A stretch of DNA of 64,000 nucleotides from Streptomyces sp. SJL17-4 (GTDB lineage Bacteria > Actinomycetota > Actinomycetes > Streptomycetales > Streptomycetaceae). The notes under the pieces were generated by a model. The model had not been told where the DNA came from, did no database searches, and saw only the letters and a list, made by a program, of their open reading frames with translations. Location of the stretch: NCBI RefSeq assembly GCF_036826855.1, contig NZ_CP104578.1, forward strand, positions 4,058,501 to 4,122,500, written 5' to 3'. Shown here in pieces: positions 39,500 through 49,609 of this stretch. Positions within the stretch are counted from its first letter, which is position 1, and each line of letters opens with the position of its first letter. The position numbers were made by a program, and so were the translations under genes.

Positions 39500-40642
39500 G
39501 TGAAGCTTTCGCGCAAGAACGGGCTTCGCGCCTCCGCGATCGGTGCCCTCGTTGTCTCCGGTGCGCTCGTCCTCTCGGCGTGTGGCTCGGACAACAACAC
39601 GGAGACGCCGGCCAAGGAAGGCGGCAAGACGACCTCCGCCGCCGCCTCGAACATCGCCTGTGAAGGCGCCAAGGGCCAGCTCCTCGCCGCCGGCTCCAGC
39701 GCGCAGAAGAACGCGATGGACCTCTGGGTCAAGAACTTCCAGGCCGCGTGCGACGGTGTCGAGATCAACTACCAGGCCATCGGCTCCGGCGGCGGCATCA
39801 CCAAGTTCAACCAGGGCCAGGTCGCCTTCGCGGGCTCCGACTCCGCCCTGAAGGACGAAGAGGTCGCCGAGTCGGCGAAGATCTGCAAGACCGGCAAGGG
39901 CGTCAACCTGCCGATGGTCGGTGGCCCCATCGCCATCGGTTACAAGCTGGACGGCGTGGACAACCTGGTCCTCGACGCCTCCACCATCGCCAAGATCTTC
40001 GACAACAAGATCACCAAGTGGAACGACCCGGCGATCGCCAAGCTGAACCCGGGCGCCAAGCTCCCCGACAGCACGATCCAGGCCTTCCACCGCTCGGACG
40101 AGTCGGGCACCACCCAGAACCTGGGCAAGTACCTCTCCACCGCGGCCGCCGCCGACTGGAAGCACGACCCGAAGTCGAAGTCGTGGCCCGCCCAGGGTGG
40201 CCAGGCCGCCAACGGCTCCTCCGGTGTCGCCACCGCGGTGAAGGACGCCGAGGGCTCCATCGGCTACTTCGAGCTGTCGTACGCCACCGCGAACAAGATC
40301 TCCACCGTCAGCATCAACACCGGTGCCGCCGCCCCGGTCGCCGCCTCCTCGGAGAACGCGTCCAAGGCGATCGCCGCCGCCAAGGTCAAGGGCACGGGCA
40401 GCGACGTCGCCCTCTCCCTCGACTACGCGACGAAGGCCGAGGGTGCCTACCCGATCGTCCTCGTCACCTACGAGATCGCCTGCGACAAGGGCAACAAGGC
40501 GGAGACCCTGCCGACCCTGAAGGCGTTCCTCAACTACACCGTGAGCGAGGAGGGCCAGAAGGTCCTCGCCGACGCCGGCTACGCCCCGCTGCCGGCCGAG
40601 ATCGCCGCGAAGGTCCGCGCGATCGTCCCCACCCTGTCCTGA
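39500..40642 (+). CDS. pstS: Phosphate-binding lipoprotein PstS
   Basis: A 380-residue lipoprotein that captures phosphate outside the membrane. The signal ends in lipobox LSAC (Cys near residue 28). Binding-loop sequences AAGSSAQKNAMD, GSGGGITKFNQG and FAGSDSALK are typical. GTG 39500 follows GGAAGGAA. It is first in the pst operon, under PHO boxes, and separated from pstC by a strong hairpin. Confidence 0.95.
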   Translation: MKLSRKNGLRASAIGALVVSGALVLSACGSDNNTETPAKEGGKTTSAAASNIACEGAKGQLLAAGSSAQKNAMDLWVKNFQAACDGVEINYQAIGSGGGITKFNQGQVAFAGSDSALKDEEVAESAKICKTGKGVNLPMVGGPIAIGYKLDGVDNLVLDASTIAKIFDNKITKWNDPAIAKLNPGAKLPDSTIQAFHRSDESGTTQNLGKYLSTAAAADWKHDPKSKSWPAQGGQAANGSSGVATAVKDAEGSIGYFELSYATANKISTVSINTGAAAPVAASSENASKAIAAAKVKGTGSDVALSLDYATKAEGAYPIVLVTYEIACDKGNKAETLPTLKAFLNYTVSEEGQKVLADAGYAPLPAEIAAKVRAIVPTLS

Positions 40643-40648
40643 CCCCCG

Positions 40649-40686
40649 GCCGGGTCCGGCCCCCCACTCCGGGGGCCGGACCCGGC
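40649..40686 (+). terminator. Intergenic hairpin between pstS and pstC
   Basis: A 16-bp perfect stem (40649-40664 with 40671-40686), 6-nt loop, 7 bp past pstS. It can act as a partial terminator or protect pstS mRNA, giving more binding protein than channel. Confidence 0.8.
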
Positions 40687-40748
40687 ATCCGGTGCACCGC
40701 CGCCAGGAGCCCGTACATCCGTAGGGGCCCCGCAGACCGGAGAAGCAG

Positions 40749-41723
40749 ATGGCTACCACCACACCAGACATAAAGAGGAGCCGGAGCGCCAAGAGCGCCT
40801 CCCGCCCCGGGGACCGCATCTTCAGCGGTCTGTCCCGAGGATCCGGCATCACCCTCCTCGTGATCATGGCCGCGATCGCCGGCTTCCTCACCTACCGCGC
40901 CGTCCTCGCGATCTCGAAGGACAGCACGAACTTCTTCACCACCTTCGAGTGGAACCCGGCGGGCAACCCGCCGGTCTTCGGCATCGCCGTCCTCGCCTTC
41001 GGCACGGTCGTCTCGTCGATCATCGCCATGGCCATCGCCGTGCCGGTCGCGATCGGGATCGCCCTCTTCATCTCGCACTACGCGCCGCGCAAGCTGGCCA
41101 AGCCGCTCGCGTACGTCGTCGACCTGCTCGCAGCCGTGCCCAGCATCATCTACGGCCTCTGGGGCGCGATCTTCCTCGTCCCGTACCTCGACGGCCTCAA
41201 CAAGTGGCTGAACGAGTACTTCGCCTGGACGTACATCTTCGACAAGGCCAACGACGGCCCCGCCCGCAACCTCTTCACCGTGGGCATCCTGCTGGCGATC
41301 ATGATCCTGCCGATCATCACCAACGTCACCCGTGAGGTCTTCCTCCAGGCCCCGAAGATGCACGAGGAAGCCGCCCTCGCCCTCGGCGCCACGCGCTGGG
41401 AGGTCATCCGCATGTCGGTGCTGCCCTTCGGCCGCTCCGGCATCATCTCCGCCTCCATGCTGGGCCTCGGCCGCGCACTCGGCGAGACCATGGCCGTCGC
41501 CGTGGTCCTCTCCCCCAGCTTCCTCATCTCGGGCCACATTCTCGACCCGGGTGGCGGCACGTTCGCGCAGAACATCGCCGCCAAGTTCAACGAGGCCAAC
41601 GAGTTCGGCCGGGACGCCCTGATCGCGTCCGGTCTCGTCCTCTTCGCCATCACCCTGCTGGTCAACGGCGCCGCCCGCTGGATCATCGGCCGCCGCAAGG
41701 AGTACTCGGGGGCAGCGGCATGA
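40749..41723 (+). CDS. pstC: Phosphate ABC transporter permease PstC
   Basis: A 324-residue membrane protein with about six helices and the EAA loop (HEEAALALGATRWEVIRMSVLPFGRSGI). GGAG precedes ATG 40749. It pairs with PstA, and the two genes overlap as ATGA. Confidence 0.94.
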   Translation: MATTTPDIKRSRSAKSASRPGDRIFSGLSRGSGITLLVIMAAIAGFLTYRAVLAISKDSTNFFTTFEWNPAGNPPVFGIAVLAFGTVVSSIIAMAIAVPVAIGIALFISHYAPRKLAKPLAYVVDLLAAVPSIIYGLWGAIFLVPYLDGLNKWLNEYFAWTYIFDKANDGPARNLFTVGILLAIMILPIITNVTREVFLQAPKMHEEAALALGATRWEVIRMSVLPFGRSGIISASMLGLGRALGETMAVAVVLSPSFLISGHILDPGGGTFAQNIAAKFNEANEFGRDALIASGLVLFAITLLVNGAARWIIGRRKEYSGAAA

Positions 41724-42793
41724 GCCACGCCATTCAGGAACGTCCGGTCACCGTGGCCTCCCGCCCCGGCTCGCTCTCCCACGCCCGCCTCCCCCGCTGG
41801 ACCCCGGCCGCCATCGCCGCCGGCTCCATCGCCGCGGGCATCGGCATCGGCCTCGGCGCCGGCTGGCACAGCAAGGTCCAGTGGGGCATGATCGCCGCGC
41901 TGCTCTTCGTCCTCACCACGTACGCGGTGACCACCAAGGTCGAGGGCAGCCGCCAGGCCAAGGACCGCGTCGCCACCAGCCTCGTCTGGGTCTGCTTCGT
42001 CCTCGCCGTCGTCCCGCTGCTCTCCCTCGCCTGGGTCACGATCAGCAAGGGCATGGAAGTACTCGACATGTACTTCCTGACCCACTCGATGAACGGCGTC
42101 CTCGACGCCGAGGCCGGCGGCGGTGTCTACCACGCGCTGCTCGGCACCATCGAGCAGGTCGCCATCGCGACCGTGATCGCCGCCCCGATCGGCCTCCTCA
42201 CCGCCGTCTACCTCGTCGAGTACGGCGGCGGCAAGCTCGCCCAGGCCGTCACCTTCTTCGTCGACGTCATGACGGGCATCCCGTCGATCGTCGCCGGCCT
42301 CTTCATCCTCGCCACCTGGAACCTGATGCTGGGCTTCGGCCCCTCCGGTTTCGCCGGCGCGATGGCCCTCGCCATCCTGATGATGCCGGTCGTGGTCCGC
42401 TCCACCGAGGAGATGCTCAAGCTCGTCCCGAACGAGCTCCGCGAGGCCTCCCTCGCCCTCGGCATCCCCAAGTGGCGCACCATCCTGAAGGTGGTCCTCC
42501 CCACCGCGATCGGCGGCATCACCACGGGCGTCATGCTCGCGGTCGCCCGTATCACCGGTGAGACGGCCCCGGTCCTGCTCCTCGTGTTCGGTACGAAGCT
42601 CATCAACCCGAACCCCTTCGAAGGCGCTCAGTCCTCCCTGCCGCTCTACGTGTACGAGCAGTACGCGGTCGGCACCGACGCAGCCGTGTCCCGCGCATGG
42701 GCCGCAGCGCTCGTCCTGATCGCCTTCGTCATGATCCTCAACCTGGTGGCCCGCGGCATCGCCCGCTGGAAGGCCCCCAAGACCGGCCGCTGA
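41720..42793 (+). CDS. pstA: Phosphate ABC transporter permease PstA
   Basis: A 357-residue membrane protein. An N-terminal extension with two to three extra helices precedes the six-helix core. The EAA loop is [22 protein letters not shown]. The ATG overlaps pstC. Confidence 0.94.
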   Translation: MSHAIQERPVTVASRPGSLSHARLPRWTPAAIAAGSIAAGIGIGLGAGWHSKVQWGMIAALLFVLTTYAVTTKVEGSRQAKDRVATSLVWVCFVLAVVPLLSLAWVTISKGMEVLDMYFLTHSMNGVLDAEAGGGVYHALLGTIEQVAIATVIAAPIGLLTAVYLVEYGGGKLAQAVTFFVDVMTGIPSIVAGLFILATWNLMLGFGPSGFAGAMALAILMMPVVVRSTEEMLKLVPNELREASLALGIPKWRTILKVVLPTAIGGITTGVMLAVARITGETAPVLLLVFGTKLINPNPFEGAQSSLPLYVYEQYAVGTDAAVSRAWAAALVLIAFVMILNLVARGIARWKAPKTGR

Positions 42794-42821
42794 CGCGGCA
42801 TCATTGGAAGTAGTGATTCAC

Positions 42822-43598
<777 letters not shown>

Positions 43599-43642
43599 AG
43601 ACTCGTCTACGGTGCTGCATGGCGGTGCCACCGTCAGACGAA

Positions 43643-43674
43643 GGGCCCGGCTCCCCCACAGGGGAGCCGGGCCC
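43643..43674. terminator. Bidirectional terminator between pstB and pit
   Basis: A perfect 14-bp stem (GGGCCCGGCTCCCC with GGGGAGCCGGGCCC) around CACA, serving the convergent pstB and pit operons. Confidence 0.8.
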
Positions 43675-43694
43675 GACCATTTCCAGCCACGTGC

Positions 43695-43829
43695 CGGCCT
43701 CAGCCGAAGACCACCGGCCTCAGCCGAAGAAGAACTGCACCACGCTGTGCCTGCCCGGGGGATAACCCCCGGACCCCCAGCAATGCCAGGGGAGCCGCTC
43801 GGCCTCAGCCGAAGAAGAGCTGCACCACG
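43695..43829. repeat. Repeated copies of the pit 3' end
   Basis: CGGCCTCAGCCGAAGA occurs three times (43695, 43715, 43800). The second and third copies match over 30 bp with one mismatch, and the third is the true 3' end of pit. A 7-bp CCGGGGG-ATAA-CCCCCGG hairpin (43755-43772) sits between copies. Confidence 0.8.
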
Positions 43830-44803
43830 TAGAAGCTGCCCGCAGCGACCAGCGCCGCCGCCGGCATCGTGATGAACCAGCCGAGGATGATGTTCTTGGC
43901 GACACCCCACCGCACCGCGTTGACCCGCTTCGTCGCGCCCACGCCCATGATCGCGGAGGTGATGACGTGCGTCGTCGAGATCGGCGCGTGGAAGAGGAAC
44001 GCCGAGCCGAACATGATCGACGCGCCCGTGGTCTCCGCCGCGAAACCCTGCGGCGGGTCCAGCTCGATGATCTTCCGGCCGAGCGTGCGCATGATGCGCC
44101 AGCCACCCGCGTACGTGCCCAGCGAGAGCATCACGGCGCACGCGATCTTCACCCACACCGGGATGTCGTCGCCGGCGTCCTGCACATCGGCGATGACGAG
44201 GGCCATCACCACGATGCCCATCGTCTTCTGCGCGTCCTGCAGACCGTGGCCGAGCGCCATGCCGGCCGCCGACACGGTCTGCGCGATGCGGAAGCCGCGC
44301 TTGGCCTTGTGCGGGTTGGCCTTGCGGAACATCCACAGGATCGCGCACATCACCAGGTAACCGGCCACGAGGCCGACCACCGGCGAGATGAACATGGGGA
44401 TGACGACCTTGTCGAGGACGCCACCCCAGATGACCTCCGTACCGCCGGCGAGCGCCGCACCCACCATGCCGCCGAACAGCGCGTGGGAGGAGGAGGACGG
44501 CAGACCGAAGTACCAGGTCACCAGGTTCCAGATGATCGCGCCGACCAGCGCGGCGAAGAGGATGCCCATCCCCTTGTCGCCGTGCGGCGTCTCGATCAGG
44601 CCCTCGCTGACCGTCTTGGCGACCCCGCTGCCCATGAAGGCACCGGCGAGGTTCATGACGGCGGCCATGGCCAGCGCCGCCCTGGGGGTCAGCGCCCGCG
44701 TCGACACCGAGGTGGCGATGGCGTTGGCCGAGTCGTGAAAGCCGTTCGTGTAGGTGAAGCCGAGCGCGACACCGATGGTCACGATCAGAGCAAAGGTGTC
44801 CAC
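43805..44803 (-). CDS. pit: Low-affinity inorganic phosphate transporter (PiT family)
   Basis: A 332-residue permease with about ten helices and two PiT signature repeats: GFHDSANAIATSVST near the N-terminus and SSSHALFGGMVGAALAG; the second inverted repeat carries GSAFLFHAPISTTHVITSAIMGVG. It moves metal-phosphate with protons. GTG 44803 lies 6 bp past the DUF47 stop, so both form one operon. Confidence 0.93.
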   Translation of the reverse strand: MDTFALIVTIGVALGFTYTNGFHDSANAIATSVSTRALTPRAALAMAAVMNLAGAFMGSGVAKTVSEGLIETPHGDKGMGILFAALVGAIIWNLVTWYFGLPSSSSHALFGGMVGAALAGGTEVIWGGVLDKVVIPMFISPVVGLVAGYLVMCAILWMFRKANPHKAKRGFRIAQTVSAAGMALGHGLQDAQKTMGIVVMALVIADVQDAGDDIPVWVKIACAVMLSLGTYAGGWRIMRTLGRKIIELDPPQGFAAETTGASIMFGSAFLFHAPISTTHVITSAIMGVGATKRVNAVRWGVAKNIILGWFITMPAAALVAAGSFYVVQLFFG

Positions 44804-44809
44804 AGAGCC

Positions 44810-45430
44810 TCAGGACTCCTTGACCGCGATGGTCTCCACCGTGTTGGCCACGTGCTCGAACGCGTCGGCCGCCTCTTCCAGCACGTCGACGATCTGCTTC
44901 AGCTTCAGCACCTCGATGGCGTCGTACTTGCCGTTGAAGAGCGTCGCGAGCAGCTTGCGGTGGATCTGGTCCGCCTGGTTCTCCAGCCGGTTGACCTCGA
45001 TCCAGTACTCGGTCAGGTTGGCCATCGTCCGCAGGTTCGGCATCGCCTCGGCGGTCAGCTCCGCCGCCCGCGCCAGCACCTCGATCTGCTGCTCGACTCC
45101 CTTGGGGAGCTCCTCGACGTTGTAGAGGACGACCAGGTCGACGGCCTCCTCCATGAAGTCCATGATGTCGTCGAGGGAGGACGCGAGGTTGTAGATGTCC
45201 TCACGGTCGAACGGCGTGATGAACGAGGAGTTCAGCTGGTGGAAGATGGCATGGGTCGCGTCGTCGCCGGCGTGCTCCGCTGCCCGCATCCGCTCCGCGA
45301 TCTCGGCCCGGGCGGAAGGTTCCGCTCCGAGCAGTTCCATCAGGAGTTTCGAGCCCGTGACGATGTTGTCCGCGGACGCGGCGAACATGTCGTAGAAGCT
45401 CGTCTCCCTGGGGGTCAGACGAAATCGCAC
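44810..45430 (-). CDS. DUF47 PhoU-like accessory protein of Pit
   Basis: A 206-residue all-helical protein with PhoU-like motifs (FDREDIYNLASSLDDIMDFMEEAVD; LENQADQIHRKLLATLF). The acidic ExxxD and DxxD patterns suggest a metal cluster. It is the usual partner of PiT transporters and probably gates them. GAGGA precedes GTG 45430. It diverges from the CsoR-like gene. Confidence 0.92.
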   Translation of the reverse strand: MRFRLTPRETSFYDMFAASADNIVTGSKLLMELLGAEPSARAEIAERMRAAEHAGDDATHAIFHQLNSSFITPFDREDIYNLASSLDDIMDFMEEAVDLVVLYNVEELPKGVEQQIEVLARAAELTAEAMPNLRTMANLTEYWIEVNRLENQADQIHRKLLATLFNGKYDAIEVLKLKQIVDVLEEAADAFEHVANTVETIAVKES

Positions 45431-45574
45431 GTGAGGTCCTCGGGGTGCTGGGTTTCGGTCAGGCTGATGCTAGGCGCATCATCCGGCCACGGCTAACCGG
45501 CGTCTCTCAGTGTCGCCCATCAGGCACAGTGAACAGCACGGGCCCCCGTCCGGATCGGCGGCGGATCGGTACCA

Positions 45575-45593
45575 TATACCCACGAGGGGTATA
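45575..45593. promoter_or_regulatory. Candidate CsoR operator
   Basis: TATACCC-ACGAG-GGGTATA is a perfect 7-bp inverted repeat 30 bp upstream of the CsoR-like start. Its TATACCC/GGGTATA arms fit known CsoR-type operators. TACCAT (45570-45575) may be an overlapping -10. Confidence 0.75.
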
Positions 45594-45623
45594 CACCCCC
45601 TTAATGGACAACGGGAGGACGCC

Positions 45624-45980
45624 ATGACGACCACCGAGGCGGACCAGGTCACCCCCGAGGCCGTCGAGGCCGTCGGGCCGGCCGACCACGAGCACGGCGT
45701 GCACGGCTACCACAAGCAGAAGGACGAGCACCTCAAGCGACTCCGACGGATCGAGGGCCAGATCCGCGGACTCCAGCGGATGGTCGACGAGGACGTCTAC
45801 TGCATCGACATACTCACCCAGGTCTCCGCCTCGACGAAGGCACTCCAGTCGTTCGCCCTCCAGCTCCTCGAGGAGCACCTGCGGCACTGCGTCGCGGATG
45901 CGGCGGCCAAGGGCGGCGAGGGCATCGACGCCAAGGTCGAGGAGGCCACGAAGGCCATCGCCCGCATGATGCGGACCTGA
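45624..45980 (+). CDS. CsoR/RcnR-family metal- or sulfur-sensing repressor
   Basis: A 118-residue all-helical repressor. The N-terminal region is His-rich (DHEHGVHGYHKQKDEH); the core has RLRRIEGQIRGLQRMV, VYCIDIL and EEHLRHCV, giving the Cys-His-Cys copper site of CsoR. GGGAGGACG precedes ATG 45624; longer frames would start inside the operator. No copper ATPase or chaperone gene is next to it, so targets lie elsewhere, or a sulfur-sensing (CstR-like) role is possible. Confidence 0.9.
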   Translation: MTTTEADQVTPEAVEAVGPADHEHGVHGYHKQKDEHLKRLRRIEGQIRGLQRMVDEDVYCIDILTQVSASTKALQSFALQLLEEHLRHCVADAAAKGGEGIDAKVEEATKAIARMMRT

Positions 45981-46040
45981 GGCGCGGCTGAGGCCTCCCT
46001 CCCGCTCCTCCCCTACCCGGTGGCGAGCCGGGCCGTCCCG

Positions 46041-46229
46041 TCAGAGGTCCTCCACGGCCCGCTCCACCGCCGCCACCCTCAGCACCTGGTCGATCCGGTC
46101 GGCGCTGAGCCGCTCCCCGTCCGCGGCCGACGCGGCGATGATCAGCTCGCCGCACAGTTCGATCTCGGCAAGGGCGACGCAGTCCGGGTCTGCGGTCACG
46201 GTTGCTGTACCGGGCGGGGCCACGCGCAT
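46041..46229 (-). CDS. Small conserved protein, 62 residues
   Basis: The reading frame from ATG 46229 has GGAAGAGG before it; the longer frame has none. The product starts MRVAPPGTATVTADPDCVA and includes EIELCGELIIAASAA and a DRIDQVL helix. No catalytic motif is seen. The same type of short protein is common in Streptomyces as I recall; the function is unknown. Confidence 0.7.
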   Translation of the reverse strand: MRVAPPGTATVTADPDCVALAEIELCGELIIAASAADGERLSADRIDQVLRVAAVERAVEDL

Positions 46230-46356
46230 CCACCTCTTCCTGCCGGCGTCGGTCTCCCAGCGGTCTCCCAGCGTAGGGACGGCGCCACGCACCGCGCATG
46301 ACACGTCCGGACCATTTGCCGATGGTCCACGTCGGCACCGGGCCAGGTCGGTCCGT

Positions 46357-47202
46357 TCAGGCCTTGATCTTCCCGGCGTAGATGTCCCGCCGGTCCGGCA
46401 GCGTCACCTGGACGGGGACCCCGAAGCCGTACAGCAGGGTCGTCGACGCGACCGCGACCGTACGGCCCTGGTTGCTGAAGCTGAACTGATGGCGGACCTT
46501 CCGCAGCCGCCCTTCCCCGTCGAGGTACGCGTCGAAGGGCACGGTGTCGTCGGCGAACCCTTTCGCCGCCGCGGCGAGCGCTCCCCGGAGCTGCGGCGCG
46601 GCGACCCGGGCGGCGTGCGCGATGTCCGCGACCCCCCGGTAGTGGCTGACCTTCACCCCTGCCAGATCGACCTCTCCGACGTACGTGACCTGCCGGGCGC
46701 CCCGCAGCAGCTCCGCCGCGGCGGCCGGATCGGTGGCCCCGCCCGTGACGAGGTTCCCGTCGTCGAGGGTGGTGGTGTCGACCCGCACCCACTTGTCGGC
46801 GGGCACCCCGGCCCCCCGGTTCTTCATGTAGAGGGCGCCGGGGGTGAGCAGCTCGGTGATCGGCCGGTGCTCACTCGCCCCGGCCGCGTCCTTCGGCAGC
46901 ACCACCTGGAGCCGGCCGGTACGGCGCCGGAAGTCGTAGCCGCCCTCGCCCCGGATGGTGACCCGCGTCCCGCCGGCGGCCATCTCCATGGAGGTGCTCG
47001 CCTTGGAGGTGCCGGCCTTCGTCAGCGCGTCGGGGGCGTTCCGTACGGCGAGGGTGGGGTCGACCTTCGGCCTGGGGTCCTCGGGGGCGGCGCAGCCCGT
47101 GACCGCCGCGGTCCCGACAAGGGAGCCGACCAGGACGGCGGTGACGGCGAACACCCCGCTCCCGCGCGTCCCCGGACGCCCGTACCGCAGCTGCACCACC
47201 AT
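46357..47202 (-). CDS. LppX/LprG-like secreted lipoprotein
   Basis: A 281-residue lipoprotein. The signal ends in VTGC (Cys about 37). The outer part has the beta-sheet pattern of LolA/LppX proteins (GGTRVTIRGEGGYDF; VRVDTTTLDDGNLV; KVRHQFSFSNQG), which carry lipids. ATG 47202 is used. It is not in an operon with its neighbours. The ligand is unknown. Confidence 0.82.
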   Translation of the reverse strand: MVVQLRYGRPGTRGSGVFAVTAVLVGSLVGTAAVTGCAAPEDPRPKVDPTLAVRNAPDALTKAGTSKASTSMEMAAGGTRVTIRGEGGYDFRRRTGRLQVVLPKDAAGASEHRPITELLTPGALYMKNRGAGVPADKWVRVDTTTLDDGNLVTGGATDPAAAAELLRGARQVTYVGEVDLAGVKVSHYRGVADIAHAARVAAPQLRGALAAAAKGFADDTVPFDAYLDGEGRLRKVRHQFSFSNQGRTVAVASTTLLYGFGVPVQVTLPDRRDIYAGKIKA

Positions 47203-47334
47203 CGTCTGCCAACCCCCAACGCCTCACCGCTGTTTGCCCGGGACCCGCCCTTCCCCGGGTCCCGCGGGCCCTGGGGACACCCGATCCGCATAACGACGGT
47301 CGGGGCGTGCCGTCACGCGCAGTACCGTGGTGAG

Positions 47335-47499
47335 GTGCACGCGCAGCCCTCCCCCCACACCACCACGATGTCGGAGCGCGGCTCTTTCGCGCTGGCACGC
47401 TGCAGCTGCGGCTGGACGGGACCGGCCCGAAGATCGCGCGACCGCGCCCGCACGGACGCGGCGAACCACGCCCGCACCGCCGCGGAGGCGGAAGCCTAG
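47335..47499 (+). CDS. Small Cys-x-Cys protein, 54 residues
   Basis: GTG 47335 starts a basic, alanine/arginine-rich peptide with ARCSCGWTGPARRSRDRART. The CxC-W motif is typical of a family of short Streptomyces proteins with no assigned role. TACCGT (47323-47328) could serve as -10 for a leaderless mRNA. ATG 47368 is an alternative start. It overlaps the convergent PAP2 gene by 4 bp. Confidence 0.6.
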   Translation: MHAQPSPHTTTMSERGSFALARCSCGWTGPARRSRDRARTDAANHARTAAEAEA

Positions 47500-48218
47500 G
47501 CCGCGAGGTCGTTGCGGCCGGTGCCGGGGGCCGGGCCGCCGACGCGGGGCTCGGGGATGCCGACCGCCTCCGGGTGCCGGGCCGGCTCGGCGCGGCGGGA
47601 GCGGACCAGAGCCGCGCAGCGGCCGGAGCGGGCGACGGCGGAGATCACCGGGGTGAGCAGCGCGAGGGCGAGCGGGGCGAGGAGCAGCGCCACCGCCGTA
47701 CCGAGGGCGAAGCCGCCGATCACGTCGGTCGGGTAGTGGACGCCCATGTAGACCCGCGCGAAGCCCTCGGCGAGGGCGAGGCCGATCGCGACGAGCCCGA
47801 ACCTGCGGTGGGCGACGAAGACACCGACGGCGAGGGCCATCGCCAGCGTGGCGTGATCGCTGACGAAGGAGAAGTCGGTCTTCCCGGCGACGAGGACCTC
47901 GAGCCCCTGGTGGTCCTTGAAGGGCCGGGGGCGCTCGACGAAGCCGCGGATGGGGATGTTCACCAGAAGGGCGACACCGGCGGCCAGCGGGGCCCAGACG
48001 AGCCCGGCGACGGCCGAGACGGAGTCGGCGAGGGTGCCGCGACGGCGCACGCTCCACCAGCACCACAGCACGACGAGGAGCATCGCGAGCATGATCCCGT
48101 ACTCGCCGACGAACTCCATGACGCGGTCGAACCACGGCGGGGCGGCCTTGGCCAGCCCGTTGATGTCGTAGAGCAGGCTGACATCGGGGTTCGAACCGTC
48201 CGATGCGAGTCCAGCCAT
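47496..48218 (-). CDS. PAP2-family membrane phosphatase
   Basis: A 240-residue integral membrane protein with the three PAP2 motifs: ERPRPF (about 93-98), SDHA (about 120) and RVYMGVHYPTDVIGG (about 155-169) with the catalytic histidines. Such enzymes dephosphorylate undecaprenyl-pyrophosphate or phosphatidate. It has about five to six helices and a disordered tail. Confidence 0.92.
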   Translation of the reverse strand: MAGLASDGSNPDVSLLYDINGLAKAAPPWFDRVMEFVGEYGIMLAMLLVVLWCWWSVRRRGTLADSVSAVAGLVWAPLAAGVALLVNIPIRGFVERPRPFKDHQGLEVLVAGKTDFSFVSDHATLAMALAVGVFVAHRRFGLVAIGLALAEGFARVYMGVHYPTDVIGGFALGTAVALLLAPLALALLTPVISAVARSGRCAALVRSRRAEPARHPEAVGIPEPRVGGPAPGTGRNDLAA

Positions 48219-48449
48219 CTGCTGAGGCCCCTTGCTCTCGTGTCTGTGTTTTCCAACCCCCGTGGTCAGAGCGGTCGGACCAAGGAACGAACCGCCTGAG
48301 GCGCACGTTCCGATCCCTCCGGTGGATCATGATGACGTTATCGAAGAGTGACGGTTCACCGCAGCTCAGGGCCTGTGCATGACGGAGAGTTCCGGCCATG
48401 TCCGGTACGACCGGAAGGCGCTCGCCGGCCGACGGTCCGTCTGCTCCGC

Positions 48450-49478
48450 TCAGGTCTGCGGGAGATGGGTGGGCAGCGCCGCCGCGCCCTCCGCGGTGAC
48501 CCGGGTCGCACCGAAGTAGTCCGGGGTGTCGATCCGGTCGAAACGGATCACCGCCCCGGTGCGCGGCGCGTCGATCATGTACCCGCCGCCGACGTAGATG
48601 CCGACGTGCCGGATGGCCCGCGAGTTGGTCAGGTCGTCGGAGAAGAAGACCAGGTCCCCGGGGAGCAGCTCCTCCCGCGAGGGGTGCGGCCCGGCGTTGT
48701 ACTGGTCGTTGGCCACGCGCGGCAGCTGGATGCCGACGCTCTCGTACGCGGCCTGGGTGAGCCCCGAGCAGTCGAACCGGCCGTCCTGCGCGGCCGTGCC
48801 CGTACCGCCCCAGAGGTACGGGGTGCCGAGCTTCCCCTGCGCGTAGTGGATCGCGCCGGCCGCCTGCCGGGAGGGATCGACCCGGCCCTGGGGCTGGGCG
48901 AAGCTCTTCTCCAGGGACTTGATGATGCGCACGTAGTTCTGGGTCTCGCTGATGGGCGGCACCCCACCGTGCTTGATGACCCGGTACGCGCCCGCGTTGT
49001 ACGCGGCCAGCATGTTGCTCGCCGGGTCCCCGGGCACGTTCCTCACATAGCCGGCGAGCTCGCAGTCGTACGAGGCGGCCGAGGGGATCGCGTCCTTGGG
49101 GTCCCAGATGTCCCGGTCGCCGTCCCCGTCGCCGTCGACCCCGTGACCGGCCCAGGTGCCGGGGATGAACTGGGCGATGCCCCGCGCGTCGGCCGGGGAG
49201 ACGGCCCGCGGGTTCCAGCCGCTCTCCTGGTAGAGCTGGGCCGCGAGCAGAGCCGGGTTGATGGCGGGGCAGAGGTTCCCCCACTGCTGCACGAGCCCCT
49301 GGTAGAGCGCCGGGACCGCGCCCTTGGCGAGCGCCACGGTGCCGTTCGCCCTGCCGCCCGCGCCGCCGGCGAGACCCGCCGCCGCCGAGTACGTACCGAC
49401 GACGAGCAGTGCGACGAAGCTCAGACAGACCCCGAAGGCCCCACCGGCCACCAGCCACGCCTTGCCGGCCCTACGCAC
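48450..49478 (-). CDS. Bifunctional lytic transglycosylase / NlpC-P60 peptidase
   Basis: A 342-residue membrane-anchored cell-wall enzyme. One helix (about 7-30) is followed by an SLT domain (YQESGWNPRAVSPADARGIAQF) and an NlpC/P60 domain with FDCSGLTQ (catalytic Cys), HVGIYVG (His). This two-domain layout is like VirB1/PrgK-type hydrolases of Gram-positive conjugation systems. GTG 49478 is chosen (GAGGGG upstream); TTG 49484 is possible. It diverges from the six-gene cmd-like cluster. Confidence 0.88.
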   Translation of the reverse strand: MRRAGKAWLVAGGAFGVCLSFVALLVVGTYSAAAGLAGGAGGRANGTVALAKGAVPALYQGLVQQWGNLCPAINPALLAAQLYQESGWNPRAVSPADARGIAQFIPGTWAGHGVDGDGDGDRDIWDPKDAIPSAASYDCELAGYVRNVPGDPASNMLAAYNAGAYRVIKHGGVPPISETQNYVRIIKSLEKSFAQPQGRVDPSRQAAGAIHYAQGKLGTPYLWGGTGTAAQDGRFDCSGLTQAAYESVGIQLPRVANDQYNAGPHPSREELLPGDLVFFSDDLTNSRAIRHVGIYVGGGYMIDAPRTGAVIRFDRIDTPDYFGATRVTAEGAAALPTHLPQT

Positions 49479-49596
49479 CGTCAACCACCCCTCGGCCCAT
49501 GGCAGTACGCCCCCGGGAACGAGTCTAGGCGGTGGGCCGCCGACACCGCCCCAAGAGTGCAACAACGACAATCATTGCCCGGAGTCACTCTCCGTG

Positions 49597-49609
49597 ATAC
49601 ACAGAGTGA
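49597..49609. promoter_or_regulatory. BldD-like box in the divergent region
   Basis: ATACACAGAGTGA fits the BldD consensus core TnACnC(A/T)GnGTnA except for one position. It is also part of a GTCACTCT/AGAGTGAC inverted repeat (49584-49591 with 49603-49610). The 324-bp gap between the transglycosylase gene and the cmd-like cluster (49479-49802) otherwise shows no gene. Confidence 0.4.
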
